Source of the DNA: Cinnamomum chago
Lineage: Eukaryota > Streptophyta > Magnoliopsida > Laurales > Lauraceae
Assembly (NCBI GenBank): GCA_038049695.1
Contig: CP142453.1
Span: forward strand, 111,696,501-111,760,500
Direction: 5' to 3'
DNA: 64,000 bases
Below the pieces are notes generated by a model, which saw nothing but the letters and a program-made list of their open reading frames with translations, had not been told where the DNA came from and ran no database searches. A program made the translations under genes and the position numbers. Positions 1 to 12,241 of the stretch are shown in pieces (position 1 is the stretch's first letter; each line of letters opens with the position of its first letter).

Positions 1-153
1 GAACTCTTGACCCACATTCAGAAATCCCAAAAAGCCCAATTTGCCAATCAAATAAGAAGTACAAAAAGAAAAAGAAAGAGGTAATTTGAAAGCAAGCATA
101 CCCAACTCATTTCAAGCTCATGGAAGCAGCCAACCAACTCATTGCAAGCTCAT

Positions 154-3100
154 CTATGTCTTGGCAAGTTTGGAGGATATATATGTCAAGATGCTGTACA
201 GGAAAAGAGTGATGAGTGCTATCAACATCTGATCTACTAAAGATATGGTCTTTGTCACATGACTTTGTTTGTGATTTATAGAAGGAGGAGAGCACATGAA
301 CTCTAGAGTGAAAGAAGGATCAGCATCAGTTCCTGGCTCAAACACGGGTTCACCGATAACAAATTCAATGTCGCCGTGGCTCCATTCCTAATCGAAAATA
401 CGAAATTAGTATAAATAGCAGTCAAGCATAATCCACCACTGATTGCGCAAAGAACGGGAAGATAGAAATATTGGTTTGAACAATTAGAGAGGAAGTAAAA
501 AGAAACAAATGCTGGTCTACATGCTCCAGTGTACAGGGGTTTGCAAGTGGTCTATGCTAACTTAGCCCAGACAGAGTCCAGTCTACTTTGTGATGGATTT
601 GGGGCTAATATTTTAGGCTTTGGGGATGGAATTAGGTGTGTTTTCTGGCCCTAAATGGTCTTGACTAATGTCTCTGTAGCCTTCCAATCCAAGCTGACAT
701 ATTTAACACCAGCAAACTATATCTATTGTTAAAGAGCTTGGCATAATGTGCGTACATGATGGTTGCAAATGGTTTTGGTTAGGCTGGGCCCAAAATTTCA
801 GATCCATCCTGCTACCCCAGTTCAGTTCTAAGTTTATTAGCATCCAAACTTTATGCCAAGCCCTCAGCCATTTATTATTGGGCCTGTATGACCAATTGTG
901 ACCAAAATATAGGCCCCTAAGAAATTGTGACCCAAATCTTCTTAAGATGTCTCCACAGAGACGGCACTGACATCTTCTTACAAATTGAATGACAACTGGG
1001 ATTGTGCAACAAAACCACTCCAACCTACATCCAAATCAAGCCCTAAAAGTTTGGGCTCAATATGCACTAATGTATGTTATAACCAATGGATCAAGCCCAA
1101 TCAGATCAGGATACAAATGCTAGTACTAGGTTCCATACTGGACCTAGACACAGATCCAGCTCGGGATCCAGCAATGCCTTAAGACATATAGTTTAGCTGA
1201 ATTAGATATTGGTTTCCCGTGGCTCAACTCTTATTCAGATCAAAGGCACTTAATGCACCTGTTTAAGAACTGGGGCTGAGATTTTGATGTTTATGGTGGG
1301 GCCAAAAATATGTCTCATCTGTAGGATCTTACACCCCATTGAGCTACCACTTATCCCAAAATCAATTGGTGATCCGTGATTCGAACACCTACCTACAAGG
1401 CTCTGATACCACTTGTAGAATCTTACAACCCATTGAACTGCCACTTATCCCAAAACCAATTGGTGATACGAAACGACACAATAATAGTTTTATGGTGAGG
1501 GCAAGGGCTCGACCACAATTATGACCGCTCAAGAGCGAGGGTGAACGTTGACCTCAACACCATCTATCCCATGGAAGGTGTGCTAGGAAGCCAAAGACCC
1601 AGCCCTTATTAGTCCTGGCCCAGTGGCATTGCTGGGCCTCCTTCCTAATATGATAGGGGAAAAAACAATAATATCAGATTACCTGAAGCTGTTCCCCAAC
1701 AGTGATGACAATGGCACCAGCAACAACATTGAAAGAAACTGAGGCTTTCTGTGAGCGTATGCGGAATTGAAGGTCCTCACAACACAGGTGTAGACTTAGA
1801 GCATGGGAAGAGCAGCACTCCTGATCATCTTTCTCCACTTGCATATCAAACGATGAGTTTCCTTCTTCTAACTTCTTATGGCTGTATCTGTGTAAGCAAA
1901 GTACCGATTCTGTTTCTGGGATTTTCTTCAGATGCCTCTTTCTAATATGTTCAGAAAGAACTTGACCCACATCTTCAGCAATGCCCTCCAGTTTCACAAA
2001 CATACTATCCATTCTCTCACTGTTATGTAAACCAATACATTTGGTCATTTGTTGGGTCATGGGTGTGTCTCAAAAGGGTTGAGGAAAAAGGTTTGAAGAT
2101 TTGGTCTGGGGGATGGGGTGATAGATGACTGCCCCCACTCACTAGGGATGTAAATAGGTCCCCGATTCTCCGATTATCCGAAGGTTCCGACCTGTTAAAA
2201 ACCGGGTCTGAGTCCTTATTTAGGCCCCCATAAGTAAATGGGTCCTGGTCCGGTTCCACTTTGGTTCGGACTCGTGGACCCGAGAGCTGACATATTATCT
2301 CAATTTTCGAAAATCATTCATAAAAACCATATTTTTTTAATATAATTCTCTACCTAAACCCAGTCCCGCCCCCATATATGTTTCTGGTCCTCTTCCGAAG
2401 TCAAGAAATAGGTTCCGAAACGGTTCCAGGTCCGGATCCAGTTCCACCTTCTCCTTAAATGTTCTAGGACCGAAATCGACCCGTTTACAACCCTACTACT
2501 CATACAGCCAAATGGGGCAAGGTGAATCAATGACTAACCCAGTTGACCCAATGGGTCAATTAGGGTCCTAAGTCAAAGAACTGATTGATGTACCCCGATA
2601 CTATGATATTTTTTGTATGATTTATGTTGTTTAGTTAAAATTGTAATGATTATGTCGATGGGCCCAGGAAGAAGCTTTTTCAGGCCCATCTTGTTAGTTA
2701 TTCAGGCCCAGTCATGGGCCTGAAGATTTAGGCCCTGGAATAGCCCATTAAGAAATACACATGCTCTTTGTTTCTTAATATGTCAAGCTGCTCCAGGTCA
2801 CTTAGCAGGGAAAGAACCAAACCAAGACCGCTAATTAGTGGGATATAAAATGAGGCTCTCACGCAGCTCAGAGATCCACAAACACAATGGAAATCCAACC
2901 CACTGCCGAGCTAGGGTTGGGCCTAGGATCATCTGAAGAGAACCCCCAATCAGAACCATGGATCCAAATCAGACCCAATTAGGTATAAACCATCAAGTAT
3001 ATTAGAAATTCATAATTCTAATTAGAGGTGCTAATGGACAGGGCCAGCTTGGCTTAACGTAAGCCCACCCCGCAATGGCCTGGACTTGACCTATGTATTT

Positions 3101-4986
3101 TGAAATGTGGACTCATGACTGATTTCTCTGACTTATATTATATGGACTTAAGTCTGGATATTAGTGTGGTTAAAACCCTGCCTAGATTAAAAATTTTAAC
3201 ACCAAAGGAGCAAATATATTGCAAAATGGCTCTATATACCCCATATCTTCAACTTTCAAGTGCATGGGATCAAGCCCCAGGGAAGAAAATTTTCCTTGAG
3301 GAGACACTATTTAAAAAAAAAAAAAAAAAAAAAAAAGAAACCCAAAATTAAGGGCTGATAAATAAAATTTACATAGGAGGGCCATGACCATCCCTCCACA
3401 GAACTCATCAACACCATTCCAGCTCCTGAATATTAAGCCCTATAGTACCCAGCCTGGCCAACACCCAGAAATGCAGCAGTGCCTAAATTTATGAAAAATA
3501 AAAGACTACTCAAAATTTTGTGAAGCATAGGGCTTTGTGCAATGCGATAATTTTGTACTCCGTAGAACCCCATTTCCACCATAGGGATAGGGATAGGGAT
3601 GAATCCTACGCTCCAACCCTTCCCATAGGAAATCAGAATTTTCTCGATTGAGAAAAATGAATTCATTTTTTTCTTTTTCTAAGAAAAATAAGCCATACCA
3701 AAGTATTAAACAGTGAGCTACGTAGAAAAAACACACCCTCACAAACAAGGAGATTGCGAGCTTTGCGGATTTTTGGAATCCAATGTTCCTACTCTCTTCT
3801 AAGAAGCCGTCTCTATCACGAACCCTCTCTTACGGTGGGCAGAAATGGACCTCCAAGTGAATTTAGAAAAATAATAATAATAATAAATAAAACTTTTTTT
3901 TTTTACAAAATTAAGGGTAGGGTTCAAACAATCGGCAACTATTTTCAATATTATCCGCCTTGGCTCACGGGCCTTATGGTTTTACTTTTGATGGGACTCA
4001 ACCCATCAGAAAGCTTCATGCAATTGCAAATTAACGGTGTAAATATACATATAATCACATTTACTTTCGTCTCAAACGTACATATTACCAAAGCCATGCA
4101 GTTGTCCGGACAGAATTTGATGTCTAGATTTGGAGCCATTATGTAACAGTTCTGGGTGTAACTGTTTCCTTCTCTCTGGTCGCAACGGTTTTAACATAAA
4201 CTACTCTCGATTCTATAACTATTCTTCCCGCCATTGTGTCAGCAAAAGTACTTAGAAAAAATTGAAGTGTTCCATCAAATAAAACCGTTACGCACCATCC
4301 ACTTTTGTTTCGGGTGCTCCAGAAATACCCTGTTACGACAGCTATTATATTTGGATCGCAACACTGTTACATTGGCAGCAGCGAATTATAACACCCGAAA
4401 CAGTGATTCAATTCATAACACTGTTACGACAACTATTATATTAGTTTCGGGTGGCATATGTTTTTGTAATTCTATCCGAAATTCCAGCTCGAGTTTTCGA
4501 TTCTTACCGAAACATCCGTAGCGTGTCGGATCCCATTTTTTCTATTTCCTTCTTTTCCGTACGACACCAAAAGAAGTCCTCTCGCGTTCCTCTGTTTCGT
4601 ATCAGCTGCCTTTCCTGCTCTTGCCGGGTCCGAAATATCTGTTCCGAGCCGCCGATCACGGATTCGATTTCGTCGGCCGAAATCCCATGGCCGATAATCT
4701 GAAACGCTCCGAGATCCGAGACTGATTCGAAGAGGCGGCGCACGGAATCTTCGTCTCGGGATAAAAGGGAGGGGAGATCGATCTCGGAAGGAATCCGGCG
4801 AGGGATTCTGGCCGGGAATTGAGATTCTGGCAGGGTAAGATCGGGGACCTTGAGGGATTTCTCGAGGAATTCCATGAGGATCTGATCGTTGACAGCCGCA
4901 GATCGCGATCCTTTGGCGGTGGAGATGGGAGAAGGAGGCGGCGCTGAAGAGAAGAGGCGGCTCCGGGTGCGCATGATAGCAGCCAT
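154..4986 (-). CDS. 2OG-Fe(II) oxygenase-like protein, likely catalytically degenerate (3 exons, 349 aa)
   Basis: Exons: 4986-4508, 2019-1683 and 387-154, with donors GTAAGAA and GTAATC and acceptors AACAG and TTAG. The exon lengths (479, 337, 234) keep one frame to a 349-residue protein, a usual length for the plant DIOX_N/2OG-oxygenase family. Exon 1 holds the N-terminal domain, with IPSEIDLPSLLSRD and LGAFQIIGHGIS. Exon 2 has SVLCLHRYS and the beta-strand GAIVITVGEQLQ; exon 3 has EWSHGDIEFVIGEPVFEPG. The family normally uses an HxD...H triad and an RxS site for 2-oxoglutarate. Here the HxD position reads SHALS, the second His region reads FVIGEP and RxS reads SFT, so enzyme activity is doubtful. 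After the domain comes a hydrophobic stretch (MLIALITLFLYSILTYIS, about residues 323-340) that looks like a C-terminal membrane anchor. The ATG chosen is the first in the open frame. Intron 1 is 2.5 kb and repeat-rich. The natural substrate is unknown. Confidence 0.85.
1320..1467 (-). repeat. LTR/TRIM-like remnant with tRNA-iMet primer-binding site
   Basis: Two 54-bp copies (1320-1373 and 1414-1467) are about 90% identical and lie 94 bp apart. Between them, 1399-1411 is the exact complement of TGGTATCAGAGCC, the initiator-Met tRNA primer-binding site used by plant Copia and TRIM elements. Read on the minus strand, an LTR-like end (TTCTACA) runs into the PBS and is followed by a second copy of the same end. 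This looks like a decayed short LTR retroelement in intron 2 of the oxygenase-like gene. I could not find full LTR boundaries or a target duplication. Confidence 0.45.
2143..2495. mobile_element. hAT-like MITE in intron 1 of the oxygenase-like gene
   Basis: The ends are inverted: TAGGGATGTAAATAGGTC on the left, and TAGGGTTGTAAACGGGTC when the right end is reversed. The flanks CCACTCAC and CTACTCAT resemble a degenerate 8-bp target duplication (6 of 8 match). The interior is rich in GGTTCC/GGTCCGG words and has no coding capacity. The pattern fits a non-autonomous hAT element. Confidence 0.6.
2504..4507. other. Rest of intron 1 of the oxygenase-like gene
   Basis: No coding exon was recognised here. 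It holds a poly(A) tract at about 3313-3334 that may mark the 3' end of an old retroposed copy, and AT-rich low-complexity sequence near 3865-3905. Other open frames in this stretch lack any family signature. Confidence 0.5.
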
Positions 4987-5149
4987 GGAAGAATTTGGAG
5001 AGAGCAGAGAGAGAGAGGGGTTGTTACTTGTAAATGTAACACAGGAGGAGTTGGTTGGGTCCAGTTACAGTTCATAATAGAGAGAGGTTTTCTCCGGCTG
5101 TGGGCCCATTAGAATTGTTGAGCTTTTCGTTTCTCTCGTGTCCACACAT

Positions 5150-5197
5150 CAATGACATCATCATCAAAGCCTTGTCCCACCATATTGGAGTCGGCTG
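5150..5197 (-). mobile_element. RTE-type LINE 3' tail fragment
   Basis: ATCATCATC followed by AAAGCCTTGTCCCACC and TTGGAGTCGGCT is the reverse complement of the common 3' end of plant RTE LINEs, which finish in a (TGA)n tail. Only the terminal ~50 bp is present, a typical 5'-truncated insertion. It lies about 165 bp upstream of the oxygenase-like ATG, in its promoter region. The same tail recurs at 27751-27804. Confidence 0.6.
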
Positions 5198-8100
5198 AAA
5201 TTAAGGCATTATTTAAATTACGCCGAGATTGTTCTTCTTACACTCATAATTCTACAATTCAAGTCTCTTTGGAGTGACTAAATCCGCGGGCTCAGAGTTT
5301 AGGGCTGTGAACTTGAATCATCCTAAGCCCGGGTCCTAACGGAAAAATTGGACAGTTCAACAAACCTAAGGGTCCTGGCCCGGATCCTTTTCGACGGTCC
5401 TGATCTTTCTATCGATTCAGAATGGGCCTTGAGATCTATAACATAGATATAATTGAGCTGGCTCTGGCCTCCATTACTTCTTAATGGGTGGGCCTTGGCC
5501 CAGGATGTAAGGTCTAGATCGGACTTGACAGTAGAAACTGCCCTTCAATCCTTGTCAAGCCCGGAATCCGGCTTAGGTAGGTCCAGCCCGTTGAACGCCT
5601 TAATCGAGTTGAGTTACTTTGGCTAGTTGGACCGGTTTATGGTGGGCTCGCCTGTCGATCCGGCTCTCATTGGACTGGATCCACATTTGGGTCAACTCGG
5701 CTGAGCCAGGCAGCTTCGGAACTTTGGCTTTATTTATTGGTAATAGCTGCAATTTCTTCAGATTGTATTAGTAGTTTGAACAGGTCAGCTGATGGGCCCA
5801 CTCAGAATCATTTTTGATAATCCAAACCACCTAATCCCACATGTTGTTTCTAATTAAGCTTCTGACAACAGCTACTGTCAGTTGGTCCCACTAGATGATC
5901 GGTCTATAAGAGCTATAGGCGATCAAACAAACTAGGCCAAGTGTCACAAACAGAAAGATAACCATTTGGATACGGTTTGGATTAGGAACAGCAAATGGAA
6001 GGTTATAAGGGAATAAGTGAAGTTTGAAACGAAACCCACCAAACCCAGAGAGAAGAATAAAAGAAATGGCCCACAAAAAGAAGAGATGAAGCCCACCAAC
6101 TTCCACTATTTTTCTATTAGAAAGTAGGCATGCTCGTCACCTTTTGCAGTAGTTCGAGTCCTTTGAGCCTGACACATTTTCCTTTACTTCTCTTGGTGGG
6201 GTTCATCATACATGTCAGTACTTTGAATATACATTGCTCTTCTTATTATCAACTTATGATTTGTTTTCTTAATGGATAATAAAGTAGAATGTACATGCAA
6301 AGCACATGTGGAGAATTTTGAATTATTGGACACTCACCCCTTGAAGTATCTGATACTGTCAAAAAATTTAATTGTCATGACTGAAAGTCCTAAAATCTAC
6401 AAAGACTCTGAATACACAAATGGTTTGATGATTTTATTCAAGTGAAATGATCCATGTTATGACGAGCATTGTGCCAACAACTTTAAGAGGCAGAGACTTT
6501 GTTAAAAAAAAAAAAAAAAAAAACTAAGACTCCCTTGAATTTCACACCATGATACCTGCATGCAAGTGTCCCCTGGAAGACAATTACCCTAGTGTGCCAA
6601 TGGCATCTATTTACCTGATTTAAGCTATGTGAGGCCCAACTGTATATCAAGTGGGCCCCTCTATACAACTGTTGTTTATATGTCACTCAAATGATCAATG
6701 CAACTGTGCATATTTACTTAAAAGTTGAGTCAAGCTTATGCCCGTGGCTATAAATGTGGAACTCTATGATATGAGTAATCTGGATCAAAGGCAGGCATGC
6801 TCCATAACAGCCATGTAATGTACTGTTAGCATATACTACTGTGACAGTAGTATAAGATCATTTATCCCCATTACTAGTATCTATAGCAGTATAGTGATCA
6901 CAATTAGAAATAACTATTTGTATTTCCATTATTTTTAGTTTTAAACATATATTAAGACTTTCCAAAAAATGAAAGAAAGAAGGAAGCAATGTGTGAACAC
7001 TGTTTGAACTGTTAGGTATTTTTCTTCCATCAGATGTCAAGCTGTGGCCCAATGATAGAATGGTTGATATGAACAGGTCATAAGATTAGACACTGTGGTT
7101 ATGTTAACTAAGAAGAAACGGCTCTAGATCTCCAATAAAAGCAGCTGGGGGGCCCTTTCAGGACTCTTTGAATATGTTATTGGAGGTGTCATGTTCATTA
7201 GCTAGCCCCGTGTGGTGTTTGCCTGTTTGGGTTTCTTCCAAAAGAAAAAAAAAAAAAAAAAGGAAAGGGTTGCTTGTTGCTTACTTAAATCAAACGAATG
7301 CACGCCTGCTTTGCAGTTGTTACCTCTTAATCACGTCCCCACACTTGAAGGAATATGCGTACAAGAACGACTCTCATGATGCCTTCCTTCCTCATGGGGT
7401 CTCTTTCATCATCATTTCCTTCATATGATTTATCCCCGACCCAACAACCTGTAGAACCTTAGCCTAAACTCAATTCCTTTCAAATATTAAGGTTATTTTT
7501 CAGTTAAGTTGGAGGTCTAGAAAAGCCTAGCTAACACAAGCTAGACTCATCATTCTATATAAATAAAAAGAAAAAACTAATCTTTAGGCCATTTGGAGAT
7601 CAAATCTAACTAATAAGAACCAATTAGTATGAAGTCTTAAGTGAATGCTCTAAATTTTAAGTTGTATTCAATAATTAGTCTGTTTGATAAAATTGTTTTT
7701 TTTTTTAAATCTCTTATTCTCATGAGATAATTGGGGCCCACCTTTAGGAGTTACACGGTAATTGAGGCTCGCCGTTTAAAAATTACAATGCGAACCCACC
7801 ACTTGCACCACTTTGAGGATTTTGTCAGGTCATTTCCGTCCTAAAAACTTGTAAGTTTTGTATTGTCCACTTTCATTTGCTTTAGCTAAAAAAATGCATT
7901 GATTTTCCCTTTTTCATGAAAATATCCCTGCACAAAAGTATTCCAAGAGGACATGTTTCTTCCAAAGAATTCAAAGAATTCATCTATAGAGAATTTGTGA
8001 GTCTCCAAAAGCTATCCCTTGGGGTTGGAAATCCCAAATCCACCTCTTTGTTGGAGCATCCAAAAATGCTTTAGGGGGTTGGAATTTAGATCCCAAAGCA

Positions 8101-9150
8101 TAAAATTGACTTTTCCGATGGTTGGAATGCATGATTTTAGCAAAGAAACATGGAATTTGGAAATGTCACAGACCAACCATTGTATTATTGTCCTGAAATC
8201 CCCGACATCACAAATTCCTTTCAAGAATTTTAGAAAAGAAAAGGACCCAAGGGCACATTTGTAAGCCAAGTTTTTGAGGAAAAGGGCAACAAAAGGTGAC
8301 CCCTTTTCCCGCAAATAAGTTCTGTTATCATTTGATATGAACTTTTTTATGAGGAAAATTAGAAAAATGAGTCCAATTTTTTGCAATTTCACTTAAAGTT
8401 ATTCACAATCGCAAGTAAGAAAAATGATTTAATGAAAAAATAAAAATCAGCAGGACCATTTTTGTGGACTCTACACAAATGCACCCTAACCAGAGCTGTG
8501 TTACAACCGTGGAAAGTTCTTCTCCTAAGTTAATGCAGGCTTCTAGAAGTAGAAGACAAAATTCTAAACTAATTTTTCTTCCTATTTTTCTCTTACTTTC
8601 CAAAACTATTATGAAAGGGTGTCAATATCGAAATTCAGCACCAAAATCATTCGTATTTTATGAGGTCATTTTTTTTCCAAAACGTATGTAAATTTTTATT
8701 CTCATATTGTCTTGATTTTCTGTGTTACACCTTCTTCAACCATTTGGTGCAATAGTTTTTACGTGAGGTAAAAAAAAAAAAACATGAAACGATATTTTTT
8801 TAAGAGAGAGGATTTTGATTTCCTACGGGAAAGATAGGAATATAAGATTCCTCTTTACCACATAAACGAAAATCCTTAAAGTGCATGATTATCATGTCTT
8901 ACAAACACACCCTTTAGCACCACTTGTGCTTTGTTTATTCCCTTATCAAATTATTTGGAGTTATCATCCTCTATAATAATTCTGAAAATTAAGTTCTCTT
9001 TATAACCAAAATACAGTAGGCCACCTCATGAAGGCCCCATACGATTAGAAGAAGTGTGGGATGTGCTGGGGGATCTTTTGGAATATGGATTGTGGGTGAC
9101 TTTCCACCCTATTCTACCAATATCCACTGATGAAGATAGGGGCAAACTTA
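5198..9150. other. Gene-free stretch, ~4 kb
   Basis: No coding region was recognised on either strand. Homopolymer A tracts occur near 6505-6522 and 7244-7260. The longest open frame (8012-8392, minus) has low-complexity composition, no family match that I can see, and no convincing splice or start context. Confidence 0.5.
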
Positions 9151-9169
9151 GAATCTCTCAATGAAAATC

Positions 9170-9352
9170 TCCCTACCCTGCAGAGAAGCCTCTTTGTATA
9201 AGTGCTAACTTATTTACTATCTCCAGAGATTGTAGACAATCCTAACCTTTTGCAATTTTGCACAAAGTAATTGCTCGTAGGTCTGAAACCAGCATTATCA
9301 CTCACGACACCCGAGACTTTTACCATTGCGCCAAAGCAATGACCCTCGAACT
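9170..9352 (-). mobile_element. tRNA-derived SINE
   Basis: On the minus strand, the complement of 9328-9338 reads as an A-box (TTTGGCGCAATGG context), and 9280-9290 reads as a B-box-like GGTTTCAGACC, spaced as in a tRNA-derived head. Downstream is AAAGGTTAGGATTGTCTAC, a body similar in layout to known plant SINEs. The 3' end is not clear. Confidence 0.5.
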
Positions 9353-9799
9353 ATTGACTTATAATTAGAAAGAAGTCCGTGCATGTATCTATACAATAGA
9401 AGCCCAATATATGAGTGACACTAGATGCAAGTATATACATGATGTATGAAAGTGGAAACGTCAGTAATCCTAAAATGGAAAAGCATAACCATATGTATAA
9501 TTTCTCTCATATTATATCATGTATAAAAAAAATGATATATAAGACATTAGCTTGATCCAACCCTTTTAAATCACACTCTGCACTCAGTCTGTCCTTTGCC
9601 CCAGCCAAACCGATTTATTTATGCTTTTGAATTGATCATTTGACAACTACATATTTATGCTTTAGACATAATCAATCAACTGTAAAAGTCATTCTAATCG
9701 GAGTGAAACTTAAGCCAATACCAATACGTATAACAGGGTTTAGACTAACATTCATTATAAACTTTTACCCAAGAATATAATATAGAAATTACATAAACT

Positions 9800-9885
9800 T
9801 CTTTTTGAATGGTAACATGACTCAAACCAGCAATCTTGTGGTGGTGACATTAAGCACCTTCCAACTGTGCTATCTGATCTTGCTA
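9800..9885 (-). mobile_element. tRNA-like SINE head
   Basis: On the minus strand TAGCACAGTTGG (9861-9872) fits an A-box and GGTTTGAGTCA (9818-9828) fits a B-box, about 33 bp apart. There is no cloverleaf or anticodon stem, so this is not a functional tRNA gene. It lies just upstream of the Copia insertion site. Confidence 0.45.
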
Positions 9886-9937
9886 TAACAGACTCTATCA
9901 ATATCGCATATTTACCTTATTATAATTCAAAACTTTC

Positions 9938-11334
9938 TGTTTGCATGATGGCTCAATAGGAGCTATCATTGTTGACTTGACTATACCACGGACTAGGAGC
10001 TATGATTGTTGACTTGACTATACCATGGACCAGGAGCTATCATTATTGATTTGATCTTACCATGGACCAGCAGCATGGGCCATGGTGCAAAGCTGGGAAA
10101 GCATGGGCAACAGTAAGCCCTCCGTTTCTTGGCTGAGGCTATAAATAGAGGCATTCCTCTGTGTGTTGAGTAGTGGAGTGGAGTGGAGTGGAGTGAAGCA
10201 TTGGCGGACGTACATACAATGGGCTGGGGGCTGAAGCCCCCTCCAAATTGGGAAAAAGCCCATAAGGGCCCTTAAGCCCAGCCCCCACTTAAAAATACCC
10301 CAAGTCCCCAGTCCCCCCACGTTCCCTTCCCTTTCCACTTTAACCTAAACAGTAAACCCCTGGCTAGTGGCTACCGACATCGGCATGAAGCCATCCCTCA
10401 CTCCGGCAGGCGGCAGGGCAGGTACTCATATCTATCTTACTCTCTCTCTCTCATTAGGTAAAAGAAGACAATGAAAAGATGTTTGTTCTCTTGAAAAACA
10501 ATGTTTGTTTTTCCTTTGAGCATGTTGGTTTGTGATTCCTTGATCCAAACAGGCATGCCATTGGAACTCTCCAAACTAGTGGAGTGATGCTACCTGTGGT
10601 GGTCAGCACATACTAGGACAAAAGGGTGTCACCTTTTCCCACTTCAAGTTTTTATACTTTTATTTTTGTTCCCATTATTCCATATGTTAATAAAACCTCA
10701 CGTAGGCTTTAAATGGTGATTATGACGTCGTTATATTTTGATGAAGATGATGATATGGAATGGGCCCAATGGCAATGGGCTTGATTTTTTATGTGAGTTT
10801 GTTCCTAATTCCTATCAAGAAAAAAGTGGTTGTTGAATTTTGCTTTCAAAGTGGTTTTTGCGGTTGAGATCCTTTTTTAAAATTGGAAAATCTGTTTTGG
10901 AGAGACCCCGGCCCGAATATTCTCTTTGCTAATATATGAAGGTTCTGACTTTGGCTAACATGTAAAGGTTTATAAATGCAAGACATTTTCTCGTTTGCGA
11001 AAGCTAAATTTAAGAAAAAGCAATTGGCCTTTTCAAGTGACTATCTTAAGGGCGCCCCCCCCCCCCCCCCCCCCCGGGTCAAAATCCTGGGTCCGCCACT
11101 GGAGTGAAGAACACAGCAAGTAGCAGCTTGATAGAGAGAGTGTATGTGGGTGTACCTGGGATTGGGAATGTGTGTGAAAAACTCCATTGTAATCTTTCCT
11201 CATAGGGATACTCTTGCCTTCTTCTCCCATGGATGTAGGCTCAAGCCGAACCACGTAAAACCTTATGTGTTTCTCTGTGTGTGATCTTTCCTCTATGTGG
11301 TTTGTGTGGCTTGATTGGTGCTAGAAGCACAACA
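9938..11334 (+). repeat. 5' LTR of the Tork-type Copia (interrupted by a MITE)
   Basis: It begins TGTTTGCATG and ends CACAACA. It matches the 3' LTR, including a TATAAATAG box near 10140 and the GCTAGAAGCACAACA end. Three ~37-bp tandem units (9957-10067) lie upstream of the TATA motif, in U3. A 903-bp hAT-like MITE sits at 10199-11101. Without it and its duplication the LTR is about 486 bp. Confidence 0.92.
10199..11101. mobile_element. hAT-type non-autonomous element in the 5' LTR
   Basis: The ends are CATTGGCGGAC and, inverted, CAGTGGCGGAC. A perfect 8-bp duplication GAGTGAAG flanks it (10191-10198 and 11102-11109), the size typical of hAT elements. The 3' LTR carries the empty site (GGAGTGAATAACACAG), confirming a later insertion. 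A 21-base C run lies at 11055-11075. No transposase is encoded. Confidence 0.88.
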
Positions 11335-12241
11335 AACTTGTATCAGAGCAACCAATCTTACAGATTGATTGCAGAAGATCAGGCAATCACAAGGTGGGCC
11401 ACTGGTAGTTTCAAAGAAGAAATTGAGGCTCTGCTTGCTGCAAACAGAGAATCTAGACTCTGTTTCTTGATCGGAACCGGAGTGGAGTTTCTGATCTTTG
11501 GTGGGCCATCGTAGATTGCAAACCGGAGAAGGGACAGAAATCTGGGTTTCTGTTGCATCGCCATCACCGTTGTGTCTTGGCCGGATAGGGAGCAGAACCA
11601 TTTGCGCCCATCGCCGGAGAAAGGGACATCCGCCGCCGCCGCTGCAGCGCTGCCGTCGCCAGAGCACCTATCGTTGTCGTCGCACCGCGCCATGGTCGAA
11701 GGAGAAGAAGCAGTGCTGCTCTCTGGTTCCAGAACGGGAGTGAGGAAGGAAACCCTGTCTGGGTTTGGTTACAGATTTCAAACCCATTCAACAAGCCTTT
11801 GACTTGATAGTCCGACGTACCAAGGAAATTAATGGTCCCTGAAGCACCACATAAATTGGTGATCCCTCAGTCCTGGTTATAGGCCGGCCACTTTCGGGTC
11901 AGGTTGACCTGGTCCACACAGGAAGCACAGCAACAAAGCCTAAACACGCTAATGTCATTGCTGACCTCAACAGTTCCGTACGGTCTTACTTATTTGATCA
12001 ATCAAAGGCTGAAAATTGTTTTCGTGATATCTTGAGGAAACCTACAGACTCGTTACGAGCAGATCTACGCAGTTGTAGAAGAAGATGGGCTGTCCAACCA
12101 TCAACAAAAGAGGTTGACTGATTGAAGCGTAGAAATTTATTTATACTATATCTTAGCCATCCGGAGTCGGATTTTAGATCCGTTTATTCTAGCATGCTCG
12201 TGGTGACCAGACATACGTAGGAGCGGTAAAAGATTCGCGGA
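11335..12241 (+). other. Primer-binding site and long leader of the Tork-type Copia
   Basis: TTGTATCAGAGC (11338-11349) immediately after the LTR is a slightly degraded initiator-Met tRNA primer-binding site (consensus TGGTATCAGAGC). The leader to the gag ATG is about 0.9 kb, longer than I expect for this lineage. It includes a GC-rich stretch (11500-11760) that I do not recognise. Confidence 0.6.

Noticed and set aside
8012..8392. 126-codon open frame on the minus strand in the 5-10 kb spacer
   Set aside because: Low-complexity composition, no recognisable family, no splice context, and an equally open frame on the other strand.
11293..11802. Overlapping GC-rich open frames on both strands
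   Set aside because: They lie in the Copia leader; open frames in four frames at once reflect base composition, not coding.
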